Of a stretch of DNA of 64,000 nt, positions 26,561 through 36,117 are shown in pieces. A program made the position numbers and the translations under genes. Numbering within the stretch: position 1 is the stretch's first letter; each line of letters starts with the position of its first letter. Below the pieces are notes generated by a model. The model had not been told where the DNA came from, did not search any database, and was given only the letters and a program-made list of their open reading frames with translations. Source of the stretch: Aurantimonas coralicida (GTDB taxonomy: Bacteria; Pseudomonadota; Alphaproteobacteria; Rhizobiales; Rhizobiaceae); assembly GCA_011050685.1 (NCBI GenBank), contig DRFF01000174.1:1-64000 (forward strand), in the 5' to 3' direction.

Positions 26561-27600
26561 GCGACCCCCGTCTCATCACCCCGGATCAACGCGGCGAGGA
26601 CATCGACGCGACGCTGCGGCCCCAGCGGCTCGACGATTTCGTCGGGCAGGCGGCAGCGCGGGCCAATTTGAAGGTCTTCATCGAGGCCGCGAAGACCCGG
26701 GGGGAGGCGCTCGACCACGTACTCTTCGTCGGTCCGCCGGGCCTCGGCAAGACGACACTGGCGCAGATCATGGCCAAGGAACTCGGCGTCAACTTCCGTT
26801 CGACGTCGGGGCCGGTTATCGCCAAGGCCGGCGATCTCGCAGCGCTTCTGACCAATCTGGAAGAGCGCGACGTCCTGTTCATCGACGAGATTCATCGCCT
26901 CAGCCCGGCTGTCGAGGAGATTCTCTATCCGGCGATGGAGGATTTCCAGCTCGATCTGATCATCGGCGAGGGGCCGGCAGCGCGTTCGGTGAAGATCGAC
27001 CTGTCGAAGTTCACCTTGGTCGCCGCGACGACCCGAGTGGGACTTTTGACGACGCCTTTGCGCGACCGCTTCGGCATCCCCGTGCGGCTGAATTTCTACA
27101 CGGTCGAAGAGCTTGAGCACATCGTTCGGCGCGGTGCCCGACTGATGGGCCTGCCGATGGCGGAAGAGGGTGGGCGAGAAATCGCCCGCCGGGCGCGTGG
27201 CACACCGCGCATCGCCGGCCGGCTGCTGCGGCGGGTGCGCGATTTCGCCGATGTCGCGGGCGTGAGCGAGGTTGATCGCCAGGTCGCTGACGCGGCGCTG
27301 ACGCGGCTGGAGGTCGACAGTCTTGGCCTCGACCAGCTCGACCGGCGCTATCTCGACCTCATCGCGCTGAATTTCGGCGGCGGCCCCGTCGGGATCGAAA
27401 CCATCGCCGCGGCGCTGTCTGAGCCGCGCGACGCCATCGAGGACATCGTCGAGCCCTATTTGCTGCAGCAGGGTTTCCTCCAGCGCACACCGCGCGGCCG
27501 GCTTTTGACGCAGCACGCGTTTCGGCATATCGGCCTCGCCGTGCCGCCGAGCTATCAGGGGTCGCAGGCAGCGCTGTTCGAGGACGATCCGACCAACTGA
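26557..27600 (+). CDS. ruvB: RuvB, Holliday junction branch-migration helicase
   Basis: Hexameric AAA+ motor that pulls DNA through the RuvA-bound junction. The 347-residue product has the RuvB opening [11 protein letters not shown], Walker [13 protein letters not shown], Walker [12 protein letters not shown], sensor 1 VAATTRVG, the arginine-finger region [10 protein letters not shown] and the C-terminal winged helix ending [10 protein letters not shown]-like ([14 protein letters not shown]). Translation is probably coupled to the preceding PIN toxin. Length is normal. Confidence 0.96.
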   Translation: MSDPRLITPDQRGEDIDATLRPQRLDDFVGQAAARANLKVFIEAAKTRGEALDHVLFVGPPGLGKTTLAQIMAKELGVNFRSTSGPVIAKAGDLAALLTNLEERDVLFIDEIHRLSPAVEEILYPAMEDFQLDLIIGEGPAARSVKIDLSKFTLVAATTRVGLLTTPLRDRFGIPVRLNFYTVEELEHIVRRGARLMGLPMAEEGGREIARRARGTPRIAGRLLRRVRDFADVAGVSEVDRQVADAALTRLEVDSLGLDQLDRRYLDLIALNFGGGPVGIETIAAALSEPRDAIEDIVEPYLLQQGFLQRTPRGRLLTQHAFRHIGLAVPPSYQGSQAALFEDDPTN

Positions 27601-27629
27601 TCGCCAAGTGTCGGCGAAACGGAACTCCT

Positions 27630-29081
27630 TCAACGGCTTGCTGGCGCTCCGGTCTCGGTGGTCCGCATGTCGCGAGACGTCGCTGTCCGATCGGTTCCGG
27701 TTCGACGCAAGCGTGGATGGGCCAATCGTTGGTCGAACCGCCGGCCCGCCACCTCGATGGTTTCGAGTGAGGCCCCGGCGAGCGTCTTTTTGGCGAGTGC
27801 CAGCAGAGCTTCCTTCTGGTCGCGCAACGCACGAAGCTCCTCGGGCTTCACGCAAGCTGGTGCGATCCGTGCCAGCGAGTCGATGAAATGTTCACCGGCA
27901 ATCATGTCGGCCGCCGCGTATTGGCGCAGATGGCCGAAGGAATGGTCGACATAGCCGGCAAAGGTGAGCGGACCGCCGATCACGCGGAGCTTCTGATTGT
28001 CGTCAATCCGGAGTGGATCGGGCGCCGAGCGCCCAGCCAGACCGGATAAGGCAGCGGCGAGCCAATCCAGGCAAGTGACCGCCGTGAACGGGTCATTGAT
28101 CCCCGGTGAGAGCGCGCGGGCGGCGATCTCGACCAGTTCGTCGAATAGGAAAAGCAGGTCCTGGGACACGCTACGGGTTTGGCCGAGAGCGACGGAGGCG
28201 AGTAGGGCGCCGCGCGCCTTGTCGGTTACCCGCTCGCTGGGCCAGACATCGAATAACACGATGCCTGAGTGCGCGAAGGTGCCGGGTCGGCAATTCATCC
28301 TGACGATCACATCGTGGTCGCGGGCCGCATGCATCAACGTCTCGTAGTCGATGACCTGGATATAGCCCGTCTCGTTCGCTTCGAGCTCGCTATAAGGGGC
28401 GATGGCGGCGTCATCCGCCGTGTCGGGCCGGAAGCAGGCGGGTACTTGCCACAAGGTATTGGCGCGGTCGTCCGCCTCGGCGGGATGTCCGACGTTGATC
28501 GGAAAACGGTACTCGATATCGCGGAGCAAGCCTTTGCCGATGCCGGCGATGACGTTCGAGATGTGGATGGTCGACGGCACATGATGGATGAAGAAGATCA
28601 GGATGCCGATTGATCCGATCGCCAGGACGATGGCTCCGAAGATCGCAATGTTGGGAACGAACATCGCGGCGTAGATGTCCTCGCTGCCGCCGTCTCGAAC
28701 GCTGCGCAGGACCAGCATCGAATAGACGAAGGTGGCGACGAAGACCCCGAGCGTGACCTGGTTGCCGCGATCGTTCATGAAGTTGGTGAGCAAGCGGGGG
28801 CCATAGCTTCCCGAGGCGAAGACGACGGTCGCCATGGTGACCGAGAACACCGTGCCGGCGACGCCGATCATCGAGCCGCCGATGGCCGACAGGATCGAAC
28901 GGGCCCCGTCGGGCTGTGTGGCGAAGAAGAAGGGATTGTCGCCGAACGCATCCGGCGGGACACGCAGGTCGATTTCGATCAGCACGAAGGCCAGGATCGC
29001 GGCTCCGACGGCCATGATGGAGGGAATGAACCAATAGCTGGCGCCGATGCGCTCGTAATATTGGAGGAAAAGTGCGCGCAT
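27630..29081 (-). CDS. DUF2254 family membrane protein
   Basis: A 483-residue integral membrane protein with four N-terminal helices (about residues 15-35, 60-85, 105-125 and 140-160) followed by a large soluble region of about 300 residues. This is the DUF2254 layout; the family function is unknown, and relatives are sometimes described as possible channels. The Met at 29081 has GAGG 5 bases upstream and starts just before the first helix. It is oriented against ruvB and separates ruvB from ybgC, which are usually adjacent in related genomes. Confidence 0.85.
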   Translation of the reverse strand: MRALFLQYYERIGASYWFIPSIMAVGAAILAFVLIEIDLRVPPDAFGDNPFFFATQPDGARSILSAIGGSMIGVAGTVFSVTMATVVFASGSYGPRLLTNFMNDRGNQVTLGVFVATFVYSMLVLRSVRDGGSEDIYAAMFVPNIAIFGAIVLAIGSIGILIFFIHHVPSTIHISNVIAGIGKGLLRDIEYRFPINVGHPAEADDRANTLWQVPACFRPDTADDAAIAPYSELEANETGYIQVIDYETLMHAARDHDVIVRMNCRPGTFAHSGIVLFDVWPSERVTDKARGALLASVALGQTRSVSQDLLFLFDELVEIAARALSPGINDPFTAVTCLDWLAAALSGLAGRSAPDPLRIDDNQKLRVIGGPLTFAGYVDHSFGHLRQYAAADMIAGEHFIDSLARIAPACVKPEELRALRDQKEALLALAKKTLAGASLETIEVAGRRFDQRLAHPRLRRTGTDRTATSRDMRTTETGAPASR

Positions 29082-29392
29082 CGGGCCTCGAATGCTAAGG
29101 GTCACGGAATGGGACCTATGATCTATACGGCCAGGTCCGGTCTGCAAGGCGCGGCCTGTTCGGCCCGGCACCAACAGGCAACGCCAGACATGCGGGAATT
29201 AGCAATGATCCATGCCTTCTCGAGGCTGATGGTACTGCCCGCATGCCTCCGCGGAAACTCCTTGTCCGGTCCGACGTCGTCGGATATGCGGACGGCTACG
29301 CCGAGAAGTGGGCAAGGCGACGGGCGCGCGTTTCGGGCCGTCTAGCCGGCCGAGCCAGCGCCCCCGGGGCGGCGCAGATATGAGGGCGCGTG
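29082..29392. other. 311-bp divergent intergenic region, nothing recognised
   Basis: It lies between the DUF2254 gene and ybgC, which diverge, so it should hold both promoters. I see no clear sigma-70 pair, repeat, hairpin or operator. Confidence 0.4.
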
Positions 29393-29836
29393 ATGACCGA
29401 TCAATTGGCCGGCCGCCTTACGCCAAGCGGTCACGAGTTGCGGATTCGCGTCTATTTCGAGGACACGGATTTTTCCGGTGTCGTCTATCACGCGCGCTAT
29501 CTGAATTTTCTCGAACGAGGACGGTCGGACCTTCTGCGTCTGAAGGGTATCGGGCACGGCGAGCTGCTGGCGGGAAAATACGGGCCGTCGATGGCGTTCG
29601 CGGTCCGGCACATGGATATCGATTTCTTGCGGCCGGCGCGGATCGACGACGTCCTGACCGTGGAGACCCGAACACACCGTCTCGGCGGGGCGCGCATCCT
29701 CTTGATCCAGCGCATCACGCGCGGCGAGGAGGCGCTGATCGAGGCCAAGGTCAAGGTGGCGGTGATCTCGCCCGAGGGCAAGCCGATGCGGATGCCGGCG
29801 GCTGTCCTGGCGCAACTGGCGCCGGCAGGGAATTGA
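29393..29836 (+). CDS. ybgC: YbgC, Tol-Pal-associated acyl-CoA thioesterase
   Basis: Hot-dog fold thioesterase encoded with the Tol-Pal genes; E. coli YbgC hydrolyses acyl-CoA or acyl-ACP and associates with phospholipid synthesis enzymes. The catalytic region VYFEDTDFSGVVYHARYLNF contains the conserved Asp and Tyr-His. The 147-residue length is normal. ATG 29393 is chosen (GTG directly before it is an alternative); GAGGG lies 7 bases upstream. Confidence 0.93.
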   Translation: MTDQLAGRLTPSGHELRIRVYFEDTDFSGVVYHARYLNFLERGRSDLLRLKGIGHGELLAGKYGPSMAFAVRHMDIDFLRPARIDDVLTVETRTHRLGGARILLIQRITRGEEALIEAKVKVAVISPEGKPMRMPAAVLAQLAPAGN

Positions 29837-29861
29837 GCCTCGCTCGGGAGCCGGTGGGGCG

Positions 29862-29877
29862 CTAACGGATCGTTAAC
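29862..29877 (+). promoter_or_regulatory. CtrA-like site upstream of tolQ
   Basis: CTAA at 29862-29865, seven bases, then TTAAC at 29873-29877: one mismatch to TTAA-N7-TTAAC. It lies about 200 bp before tolQ and just after ybgC. Tol-Pal acts at the division site, so cell-cycle control would make sense, but a single near-match is weak evidence. Confidence 0.35.
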
Positions 29878-30076
29878 CCTACCGATGCATCAATCAAATT
29901 GAACCAGTCTTACGCAAGGTGCGCCATTCTTTCACCGGATTCGCTTGTGAAAGGGCATCAAGGGTTTACGCGAGCGAGCGGTACGCTGGCGCATGTCGAG
30001 CCGGTCGTGTTCGCGGCAGGGGCCACCCGCGATGGGTTGTCATGCCGATGGTTCCGCATATCGAGGATGTTGGGGA

Positions 30077-30793
30077 ATGGACGGAGAAGTCGTTCAGGGA
30101 GCGCTAGCCGCCGCCGGCACGGTGTCGCTGTGGGATTTGTTCTGGCAGGCGGGCTTCGTGGTCAAGCTGGTCATGATCGGACTGCTGTTCGCTTCGGTCT
30201 GGACCTGGGCGATCATCATCGACAAGTCGATGCGCTACGGTCGCTTCCGCCGCCAACTCAACAAGTTCGAAGCCAATTTCTGGTCCGGCCAGTCGCTTGA
30301 GGAACTCTATCACAGCCTCTCGGAGCGCAAGACGTCGGGAATGGGCGCGCTGTTCGTCGCGGCCATGCGCGAATGGAAGAAGTCGTTCGAGAAGGGCGCC
30401 CGCTCGCCGGTCGGTCTGCAGACCCGCATCGACAAGGCGATGGACGTGACCCTGGCGCGTGAGATGGACAGTCTGGAGTCGCGCCTGGGGTTCCTGGCGA
30501 CGATCGGCTCGGCGGCACCCTTCGTCGGACTGTTCGGCACCGTCATCGGCATCATGACCTCGTTCCAGGCAATCGCGGGTTCTCAACAGACCAGCCTCGC
30601 CGTCGTCGCGCCGGGTATCGCCGAGGCGCTGCTGGCGACCGCGATCGGCCTGGTCGCCGCGATTCCGGCGGTGGTCGCCTACAACAAGCTGTCGTCGGAT
30701 GTCGGCAAGCTGGGGATGCGGCTCGAGGCCTTCGCGGACGAATTCTCGGCGATCCTGTCGCGGCAGATCGACGAAAAGCTGCCTTCGCGCTGA
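30077..30793 (+). CDS. tolQ: TolQ, proton-channel subunit of the Tol-Pal motor
   Basis: MotA/ExbB-type inner-membrane protein that with TolR converts the proton gradient into force on TolA. The 238-residue protein has three membrane helices: about residues 20-45, and the conserved pair around GFLATIGSAAPFVGLFGTV and APGIAEALLATAIGLVAAIPAV. ATG 30077 gives the family N-terminus; the upstream in-frame region is not coding-like. First gene of tolQRAB-pal. Confidence 0.94.
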   Translation: MDGEVVQGALAAAGTVSLWDLFWQAGFVVKLVMIGLLFASVWTWAIIIDKSMRYGRFRRQLNKFEANFWSGQSLEELYHSLSERKTSGMGALFVAAMREWKKSFEKGARSPVGLQTRIDKAMDVTLAREMDSLESRLGFLATIGSAAPFVGLFGTVIGIMTSFQAIAGSQQTSLAVVAPGIAEALLATAIGLVAAIPAVVAYNKLSSDVGKLGMRLEAFADEFSAILSRQIDEKLPSR

Positions 30794-30841
30794 GCGCGAC
30801 CCGAGAAGCGCGACCGTTTTCGGTCGGAAAGGTAACCAGCC

Positions 30842-31288
30842 ATGGGCATGTCAGCGGGATCAGGGCGATCCTCGGGATCGCGCCGTCGCCGCGGTCGGCG
30901 CCAACCGATGAGCGAAATCAACGTCACGCCGATGGTCGACGTGATGCTGGTGCTGTTGATCATCTTCATGGTGGCGGCGCCTCTGTTGACCGTCGGCGTG
31001 CCGATCGAGTTGCCGGAAACCCAAGCCAAGGCGCTGAATTCCGAAAGTCAGCCGATCACCATCTCGGTGAATTCGAGCGGCGCCGTCTATTTGAACGACA
31101 CCGAGATTCCGATCGACGAGGTTGTGGCCAAACTCGAAGCGGTGGCGAAGGCTGGTTACAAGGAGCGGATTTTCGTGCGCGGCGACCGCGCGGCGGATTA
31201 CGGCACGGTCATGAAGGTCATGGCCCGGATCTCGGCGGCCGGTTTCCGCAATATCGGTCTTGTCACCGATCAAGACCTCAACGCGTAA
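30842..31288 (+). CDS. tolR: TolR, proton-channel subunit of the Tol-Pal motor
   Basis: ExbD-family partner of TolQ, 148 residues. A basic N-terminus (SRRRRGRRQP) precedes SEINVTPMVDVMLVLLIIFMV, where the Asp in the membrane helix carries the proton. The periplasmic domain ends in FRNIGLVTD, typical for the family. AAAGG lies about 10 bases before ATG 30842. Confidence 0.94.
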   Translation: MGMSAGSGRSSGSRRRRGRRQPMSEINVTPMVDVMLVLLIIFMVAAPLLTVGVPIELPETQAKALNSESQPITISVNSSGAVYLNDTEIPIDEVVAKLEAVAKAGYKERIFVRGDRAADYGTVMKVMARISAAGFRNIGLVTDQDLNA

Positions 31289-31303
31289 CCAAATCGGGTC
31301 TCC

Positions 31304-32365
31304 ATGAAATCCGGCGTCGTTGTCTCCACGATCCTGCATACGGCGGTCCTGACCTGGGGCCTGTGGTCGCTGTCGGCGCCCGAGCCGTTGGAGGTCGCGA
31401 ACATCGAGTCCTTCCCGGTCGAGATCGTGCCAATCGAGTCGTTGTCGCAGTCTGTCGTCGGCGCCAAGGATGCGCCGATGACCGAGACGCCCGCGCCCAA
31501 GCCGACGGAAAAGCCGCAGACGCTGCCGATGCCGGCCGAGAATGTCGGCAACAACGAGGCTGATCTGGAGACGCCGCCGACGCCCGTCGACCGACCGAAG
31601 GCGAGCGAACAGGCTGCGGCGGCAAAGCCTGCGGAAGCTCCGGCCCCCGAGCCGCAACCCGAACCAGAACCGGCGCCGCCCCCTCCGGCCGATACGCCGC
31701 CTCCGCCGCCGGATCCGGTGACGGCCGAAACGCCGACGGAAACACCGCCGCCGGTCGACGCGGTCGAGCAGGCCATCGCGTCCGCCGAGGCGGCTCCGGC
31801 CGAACCTCCGTTGCCGCAGAACGTGCCAGTGCCCTCGACGAAGCCTAAACCGCCCGCGCCGGTGGTGGCGGAAACCAAGCCCGAGCCGAAAAAGCCGGAG
31901 CCGGCGAAGGAGACCAAGACCGCTGAGACGCGGACGCCGGAGGAGAGCCAGTTCGACGCAGACAAGATCGCCGCGCTGCTCAACAAGGAGCAATCGGCCG
32001 GCGGAGGTGCAAAGCGCTCTGAGGAGCAAGCCTCGCTCGGGACCGAGCGTCAGACCGGCGCCAAGCTTTCCCAGAGCGAACTCGACGCGTTGCGCGGGCA
32101 GATACAGCGATGCTGGTCGCCGCCATCCGGCGTGTCGGAAGCCGGCTCGCTACGGATTTCAATCCAGATGCGCCTCGATTCGTCCGGTCAGCTTGAAGCC
32201 CGTCCGGAAATCGTCAACGGCGGCGGCAGCTCGATGATCGAGCGGATCGCTGGAGAGGCCGCGCTTCGCGCCGTGCAGCGCTGCGCTCCGTACAATCTGC
32301 CGGCGGAGAAATATGAAACCTGGGCCGACGTCGTTGTCAATTTCGATCCGAGCCAGATGTTCTGA
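31304..32365 (+). CDS. tolA: TolA, envelope-spanning protein
   Basis: Couples the TolQR motor to Pal and TolB. The 353-residue chain has an N-terminal membrane helix ([19 protein letters not shown]), a long Pro/Glu/Ala/Lys-rich periplasmic spacer (about 55-220) in place of the Ala/Lys helix of enteric TolA, and a TonB/TolA C-terminal domain ([30 protein letters not shown]). The Pro-rich spacer resembles TonB, but the position between tolR and tolB decides for TolA. Confidence 0.92.
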   Translation: MKSGVVVSTILHTAVLTWGLWSLSAPEPLEVANIESFPVEIVPIESLSQSVVGAKDAPMTETPAPKPTEKPQTLPMPAENVGNNEADLETPPTPVDRPKASEQAAAAKPAEAPAPEPQPEPEPAPPPPADTPPPPPDPVTAETPTETPPPVDAVEQAIASAEAAPAEPPLPQNVPVPSTKPKPPAPVVAETKPEPKKPEPAKETKTAETRTPEESQFDADKIAALLNKEQSAGGGAKRSEEQASLGTERQTGAKLSQSELDALRGQIQRCWSPPSGVSEAGSLRISIQMRLDSSGQLEARPEIVNGGGSSMIERIAGEAALRAVQRCAPYNLPAEKYETWADVVVNFDPSQMF

Positions 32366-32598
32366 TGCCAAAGACGAGCAATCAACCGCGCCGCGAAGCG
32401 TACGGCGGCGTCATACAATCTCCCGATTGCGTGTTAGGACGATCGAAACGGCGCCGTCGGGCCGCGCGAACGCAATCGGCAACGACCACGTTGGATCGCC
32501 CAACGTGCGGCACAGGCGGGGAACCGGTGGCAATTCAAACGAAGAGGCGCAGCCGCTTAGCGGCGTTGCCGCCTCCGAACTCAACGGAAGATCGTGGA

Positions 32599-33909
32599 AT
32601 GAAAACGAGCATCAGAGGCGTTCTTGTAGCCATCGCGGCGATCGCCGGTGCCATACTGTTCGCGGCGCCAGCCTCGGCGGTTGTCGAAATCGATATCACC
32701 CAGGGCAATGTCGAGCCGCTGCCTATTGCGATCACCGACTTCCAGTCGCAGGACGGGATCGGGCAGCAGATTGCCGGAGTGGTCCAGGCCGACCTGAAGC
32801 GCTCGGGCCTGTTCGCGCCGATCGACAAGTCCGCCTTCATTCAGAAGGGCCTGACCGTCGACACGAGCCCGACCTTCACCGACTGGACGGTTATCAACGC
32901 CCAGGCGATCGTCGTCGGCCGTGTGACGCCGGAAGCCGACGGGCGCCTGCGGGTTGAATTCCGGCTCTGGGATACCTTCGCTGGCCAGCAACTCGACGGT
33001 CAGCAATTCTATACCAATCCGGAGAACTGGCGCCGGGTCGCGCACATTATCGCCGACGCGATCTATCAGCGCCTAACCGGAGAGAAGGGCTACTTCGATA
33101 CCCGCATCGTGTTCGTGTCCGAGAGCGGCTCTAAGGACAAGCGGGTCAAGCGGCTGGCGATCATGGACCAGGATGGCGCCAATGTGCGTTTCCTCACCCA
33201 GGGCAACGATCTCGTCCTGACGCCGCGCTTTTCGCCGAGCCGGCAGGAAGTCACCTACATGTCGTTCGGCGATGGCGAGCCGCGGGTCTATCTCCTGCAG
33301 TTGGAGACTGGCCAGCGCGAAATCGTCGGGAACTTCCCCGGCATGACCTTCTCTCCGCGCTTTTCTCCGGACGGCCAGAAGGTGATCATGAGCCTGCAGC
33401 AGGACGGCAACGCCAACATCTACGCGATGGATTTGCGCTCGCGCGCGACCACCCGGCTGACCTCGACGACGGCGATCGACACCTCGCCATCCTACTCGCC
33501 GGATGGCCAGCGCATCGTGTTCGAATCCGATCGCGGTGGCCGGCAGCAAATCTACGTGATGAACCCTGACGGCTCCGGCCAGCAACGCATCTCTTTCGGC
33601 GACGGCTCGTACTCGACCCCCGTATGGTCGCCGCGCGGCGATCTCGTCGCTTTCACCAAGCAGAGCGGCGGCCAGTTTCAGATTGGCGTCATGCGCCCGG
33701 ATGGTTCGGGCGAGCGCATTTTGACCTCCGGCTTCCACAATGAGGGGCCGACCTGGGCGCCGAACGGCCGCGTGCTGATGTTCTTTCGCGACATCAAGGG
33801 CGGTGGTGGCCCGCAACTCTATTCGATCGATCTCACCGGCTACAACGAGCAGAAGATTCCGACGCCCGGCTTTGCGTCGGACCCGGCCTGGTCACCCTCG
33901 CTCGAATAG
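32599..33909 (+). CDS. tolB: TolB, periplasmic beta-propeller of Tol-Pal
   Basis: Periplasmic protein that cycles between Pal and peptidoglycan. The 436-residue precursor has a signal peptide ([27 protein letters not shown], written here as two parts: basic MKTSIRG then the hydrophobic core ending ASA), an N-terminal alpha/beta domain and a six-bladed propeller with repeated motifs such as FSPDGQK, YSPDGQR and WSPRGD. The frame is open back to an ATG at 32365 that overlaps the tolA stop, but using it would bury the signal peptide 78 residues in, so ATG 32599 is chosen. Confidence 0.94.
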   Translation: MKTSIRGVLVAIAAIAGAILFAAPASAVVEIDITQGNVEPLPIAITDFQSQDGIGQQIAGVVQADLKRSGLFAPIDKSAFIQKGLTVDTSPTFTDWTVINAQAIVVGRVTPEADGRLRVEFRLWDTFAGQQLDGQQFYTNPENWRRVAHIIADAIYQRLTGEKGYFDTRIVFVSESGSKDKRVKRLAIMDQDGANVRFLTQGNDLVLTPRFSPSRQEVTYMSFGDGEPRVYLLQLETGQREIVGNFPGMTFSPRFSPDGQKVIMSLQQDGNANIYAMDLRSRATTRLTSTTAIDTSPSYSPDGQRIVFESDRGGRQQIYVMNPDGSGQQRISFGDGSYSTPVWSPRGDLVAFTKQSGGQFQIGVMRPDGSGERILTSGFHNEGPTWAPNGRVLMFFRDIKGGGGPQLYSIDLTGYNEQKIPTPGFASDPAWSPSLE

Positions 33910-34219
33910 GTCGCCCGCCGGACTTAAAAGGCAAGGCGCCTGGGGCTTGGGATCCATCCAAACGCCGGTCCCATGTGCCGGCCGACCCGGGAGGCAGCCC
34001 GAAGTAAGCTTGGGGGTGCATTGTCGCCAGTGTGTTGCCTGCATGCACCAATCGGCGGCTGCCTACCCCGTCGTCGTCGCGTCGCCGTATTCTAGCGAGA
34101 AATCAATGAGATCGGCGCTTCACGATATCGTCAAAAGCCGACCGTTTTTTACGACGCGTTAAACATCGTCAGAGTAAACATCGGGTAACAGGGACTCATC
34201 TGATTTGAAGGAGCTGGCC
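33910..34219 (+). other. 310-bp gap between tolB and pal
   Basis: No gene is seen. Near its end the 9-mer TAAACATCG is repeated directly at 34160-34168 and 34175-34183, and a GANTC site (GACTC) lies at 34193-34197, just before the pal ribosome binding site. These may belong to a separate pal promoter; no clear -35/-10 pair was identified. Confidence 0.35.
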
Positions 34220-34744
34220 ATGCGCCGGACCAATTTTGGGGTTAAGAGCCGCATTGCGCTTGTACTCGTCGCCAGCTTGGCGATCGCTGGCTGTGCCAGC
34301 AAGAAGGACGGGCTGCCGGATAACGCGGCGGGGCTCGGCCTTGGCGCTGGTGGCGGCGTCGGCGGCAGCGCAGCGCCAGGAACGAGCCAGGACTTCACGG
34401 TCAATGTCGGCGATCGCGTGTTCTTCGATACCGATTCCTCGTCGATCCGTGCCGACGCCCAGCAGACCCTCGCGCGCCAGGCTCAGTGGCTGAACCAGTA
34501 TCCGCAGTATTCGATCGTGATCGAAGGCCATGCGGACGAGCGCGGTACCCGCGAGTACAACCTTGCGCTGGGCGCCCGGCGTGCCTCGGCCACTCGCGAC
34601 TATCTGTCCCAGCGGGGCGTGGCGGCCAACCGCATCCGGACGCTTTCCTATGGCAAGGAGCGCCCGGTGGCGGTTTGCGACGATATCTCCTGCTGGTCGC
34701 AGAACCGGCGCGCTGTCACCGTTCTCGGCGGCGCCGGAAGCTAA
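34220..34744 (+). CDS. pal: Pal, peptidoglycan-associated lipoprotein
   Basis: Outer-membrane lipoprotein that holds the outer membrane to peptidoglycan. The 174-residue precursor has a lipobox LAIAGC (Cys about residue 26), a Gly-rich linker and an OmpA-like domain: VFFDTDSSSIRADAQ, IEGHADERGTREYNLALGARRA and LSYGKERPV. ATG 34220 follows GAAGGAG with a 7-base gap; TTG 34205 upstream is not needed. A good terminator lies 28 bases after the stop, so pal ends the operon. Confidence 0.95.
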   Translation: MRRTNFGVKSRIALVLVASLAIAGCASKKDGLPDNAAGLGLGAGGGVGGSAAPGTSQDFTVNVGDRVFFDTDSSSIRADAQQTLARQAQWLNQYPQYSIVIEGHADERGTREYNLALGARRASATRDYLSQRGVAANRIRTLSYGKERPVAVCDDISCWSQNRRAVTVLGGAGS

Positions 34745-34771
34745 CCGGGTCCGAGGGACTAGCATTGACGC

Positions 34772-34797
34772 GTGGCGGCCCTTCGGGGCCGTTTCAC
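34772..34797 (+). terminator. terminator after pal
   Basis: CGGCCC at 34776-34781 pairs with GGGCCG at 34786-34791 around a stable TTCG tetraloop, extended by imperfect GTG/CAC pairs and followed by TTT. Confidence 0.6.
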
Positions 34798-34921
34798 GTT
34801 GGCGCGCCGAGAAGAGTGTTCAGGCGTCAAATTTTGGCCGAACTCGCTCGTTCCATGCTAAATGCGACCAAGCGCCGAAAGAGCCGGGCCTTGACGGTTG
34901 AACGGACCCGCTCGCATCGCA

Positions 34922-35025
34922 TTAGAGCGCCGTGCGTCCATCCGGACGTACAAAGGACGCTCTAACATTTTGATTGAGCATCGGAATGATCCAAAAACCG
35001 GATTCCACTTTTTGGTCCGATGCTC
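34922..35025. repeat. dispersed palindromic intergenic repeat, copy 1
   Basis: Two nested palindromes. The first runs from 34922 to 34965 with arms TTAGAGCG and CGCTCTAA and inner GTCC/GGAC pairs. The second runs from 34976 to 35025 with arms GAGCATCGGA and TCCGATGCTC and inner CCAAAAA/TTTTTGG. A closely similar copy lies at 57885-57987. Elements of this type are common between genes in Hyphomicrobiales. It fills most of the gap between pal and cpoB. Confidence 0.8.
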
Positions 35026-35056
35026 TAGCCTTCCATTGTCGAGAGAACCGTTGTCC

Positions 35057-36016
35057 ATGACCTGCCGATCGCCGATCCTTGCTGCTTCCTGCCTTGCCTT
35101 GCTGATGGGCGTTTCGTCCGGTGCATCGGCGTATGAACCTGCTTTTAGTCTCGTCGCGGAGCGATCCGGCGGCGCGGCGGCAGCTTCTCTCGAAGGGGAA
35201 AACGCCGTTTCCCATCGCGAACAACCGGTCCGTCTGGCGCAGGCCGGCGATGCGATCGTTCGGCTCAATCATCTCGAGGAGGAAATCCGCCGGCTCAACG
35301 GCAGGGTGGAGGAACTCAGCTTCCAGTTGCTCCAGGCGCAGGAAGACATGCGCAAGCAGCAGGAGGACAACGAGTTCCGCTTCCAGGAGATCGAAAAGGG
35401 AAGCGGCTCCGGTTCGGCCGGTGAACGGCGCGGCGACGCGGCTCCCGCCGCGGATACAGATCCGGTTCGCATGGCCGCTCGCGGCGACTCGGCGAAAGAT
35501 ACATCCGGCGACGACGGCATCGGCCGCATTCTCGAGGGAGGCCTCGATACGGGTTCCTCCAACGCCCCGACGGGGGACGCTTCCAACGCAACCACCACCG
35601 GTTCGTCGAGCACGGTCGCCGCGGTAACGCCGGAAGGGGCGGGGGATCTGTACGCCCTTGCCTACAATTATCTCCTGGCCGGGGATTACCAACTCGCCGA
35701 GCAGTCGTTTCGCCAATATGCGCAAACCTATCCGAACGCGAAGGATACGCCGGACGCGGAATATTGGCTGGGCGAAAGCCTGTTCCAGCAGCAGAAATAC
35801 GCCGATGCCGCAGAAACCTTTCTTGATGCCCAGAAAAACTATCCCAAGAGTAGCAAAGCGCCGGACATGATGCTGAAGCTCGGCATGTCGCTGGCCAAGC
35901 TCGACAATCGCGACACCGCCTGCGTGACCTTCAAGGAAGTGGCGCGGCGCTATCCGGCGATGAGCGCCAGTGTGAAGAGCAAGCTGGCCAGCGAGGCGAA
36001 GGCGGCAAACTGCTGA
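35057..36016 (+). CDS. cpoB: CpoB (YbgF), Tol-Pal-associated TPR protein
   Basis: Periplasmic protein that coordinates outer-membrane constriction with septal peptidoglycan synthesis. The 319-residue precursor has a signal peptide (LAASCLALLMGVSSGASA), a coiled coil (about 70-115: IVRLNHLEEEIRRLNGRVEEL) for trimerisation, a low-complexity Ser/Gly/Asp linker of about 85 residues and C-terminal TPRs (YALAYNYLLAGDYQLAEQSF, YWLGESLFQQQKYADAAETF). It ends in Cys. Placement after pal is conserved. The start ATG 35057 has only a weak ribosome binding site. Confidence 0.92.
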   Translation: MTCRSPILAASCLALLMGVSSGASAYEPAFSLVAERSGGAAAASLEGENAVSHREQPVRLAQAGDAIVRLNHLEEEIRRLNGRVEELSFQLLQAQEDMRKQQEDNEFRFQEIEKGSGSGSAGERRGDAAPAADTDPVRMAARGDSAKDTSGDDGIGRILEGGLDTGSSNAPTGDASNATTTGSSSTVAAVTPEGAGDLYALAYNYLLAGDYQLAEQSFRQYAQTYPNAKDTPDAEYWLGESLFQQQKYADAAETFLDAQKNYPKSSKAPDMMLKLGMSLAKLDNRDTACVTFKEVARRYPAMSASVKSKLASEAKAANC

Positions 36017-36117
36017 ACGCGGAATCGGCCATCACAGCAAGCTTCCGCCTCCCGGAGGTTCCGCCAGGCGCCCAACCGCTTTCGTCGCGCGATCTCTGCG
36101 ATTGTCTCGCCGCCGCG

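Noticed and set aside
32365-32598. Start of tolB at an ATG overlapping the tolA stop
   Set aside because: It would place the signal peptide 78 residues inside the protein; the extension is Arg-rich and lacks TolB homology.
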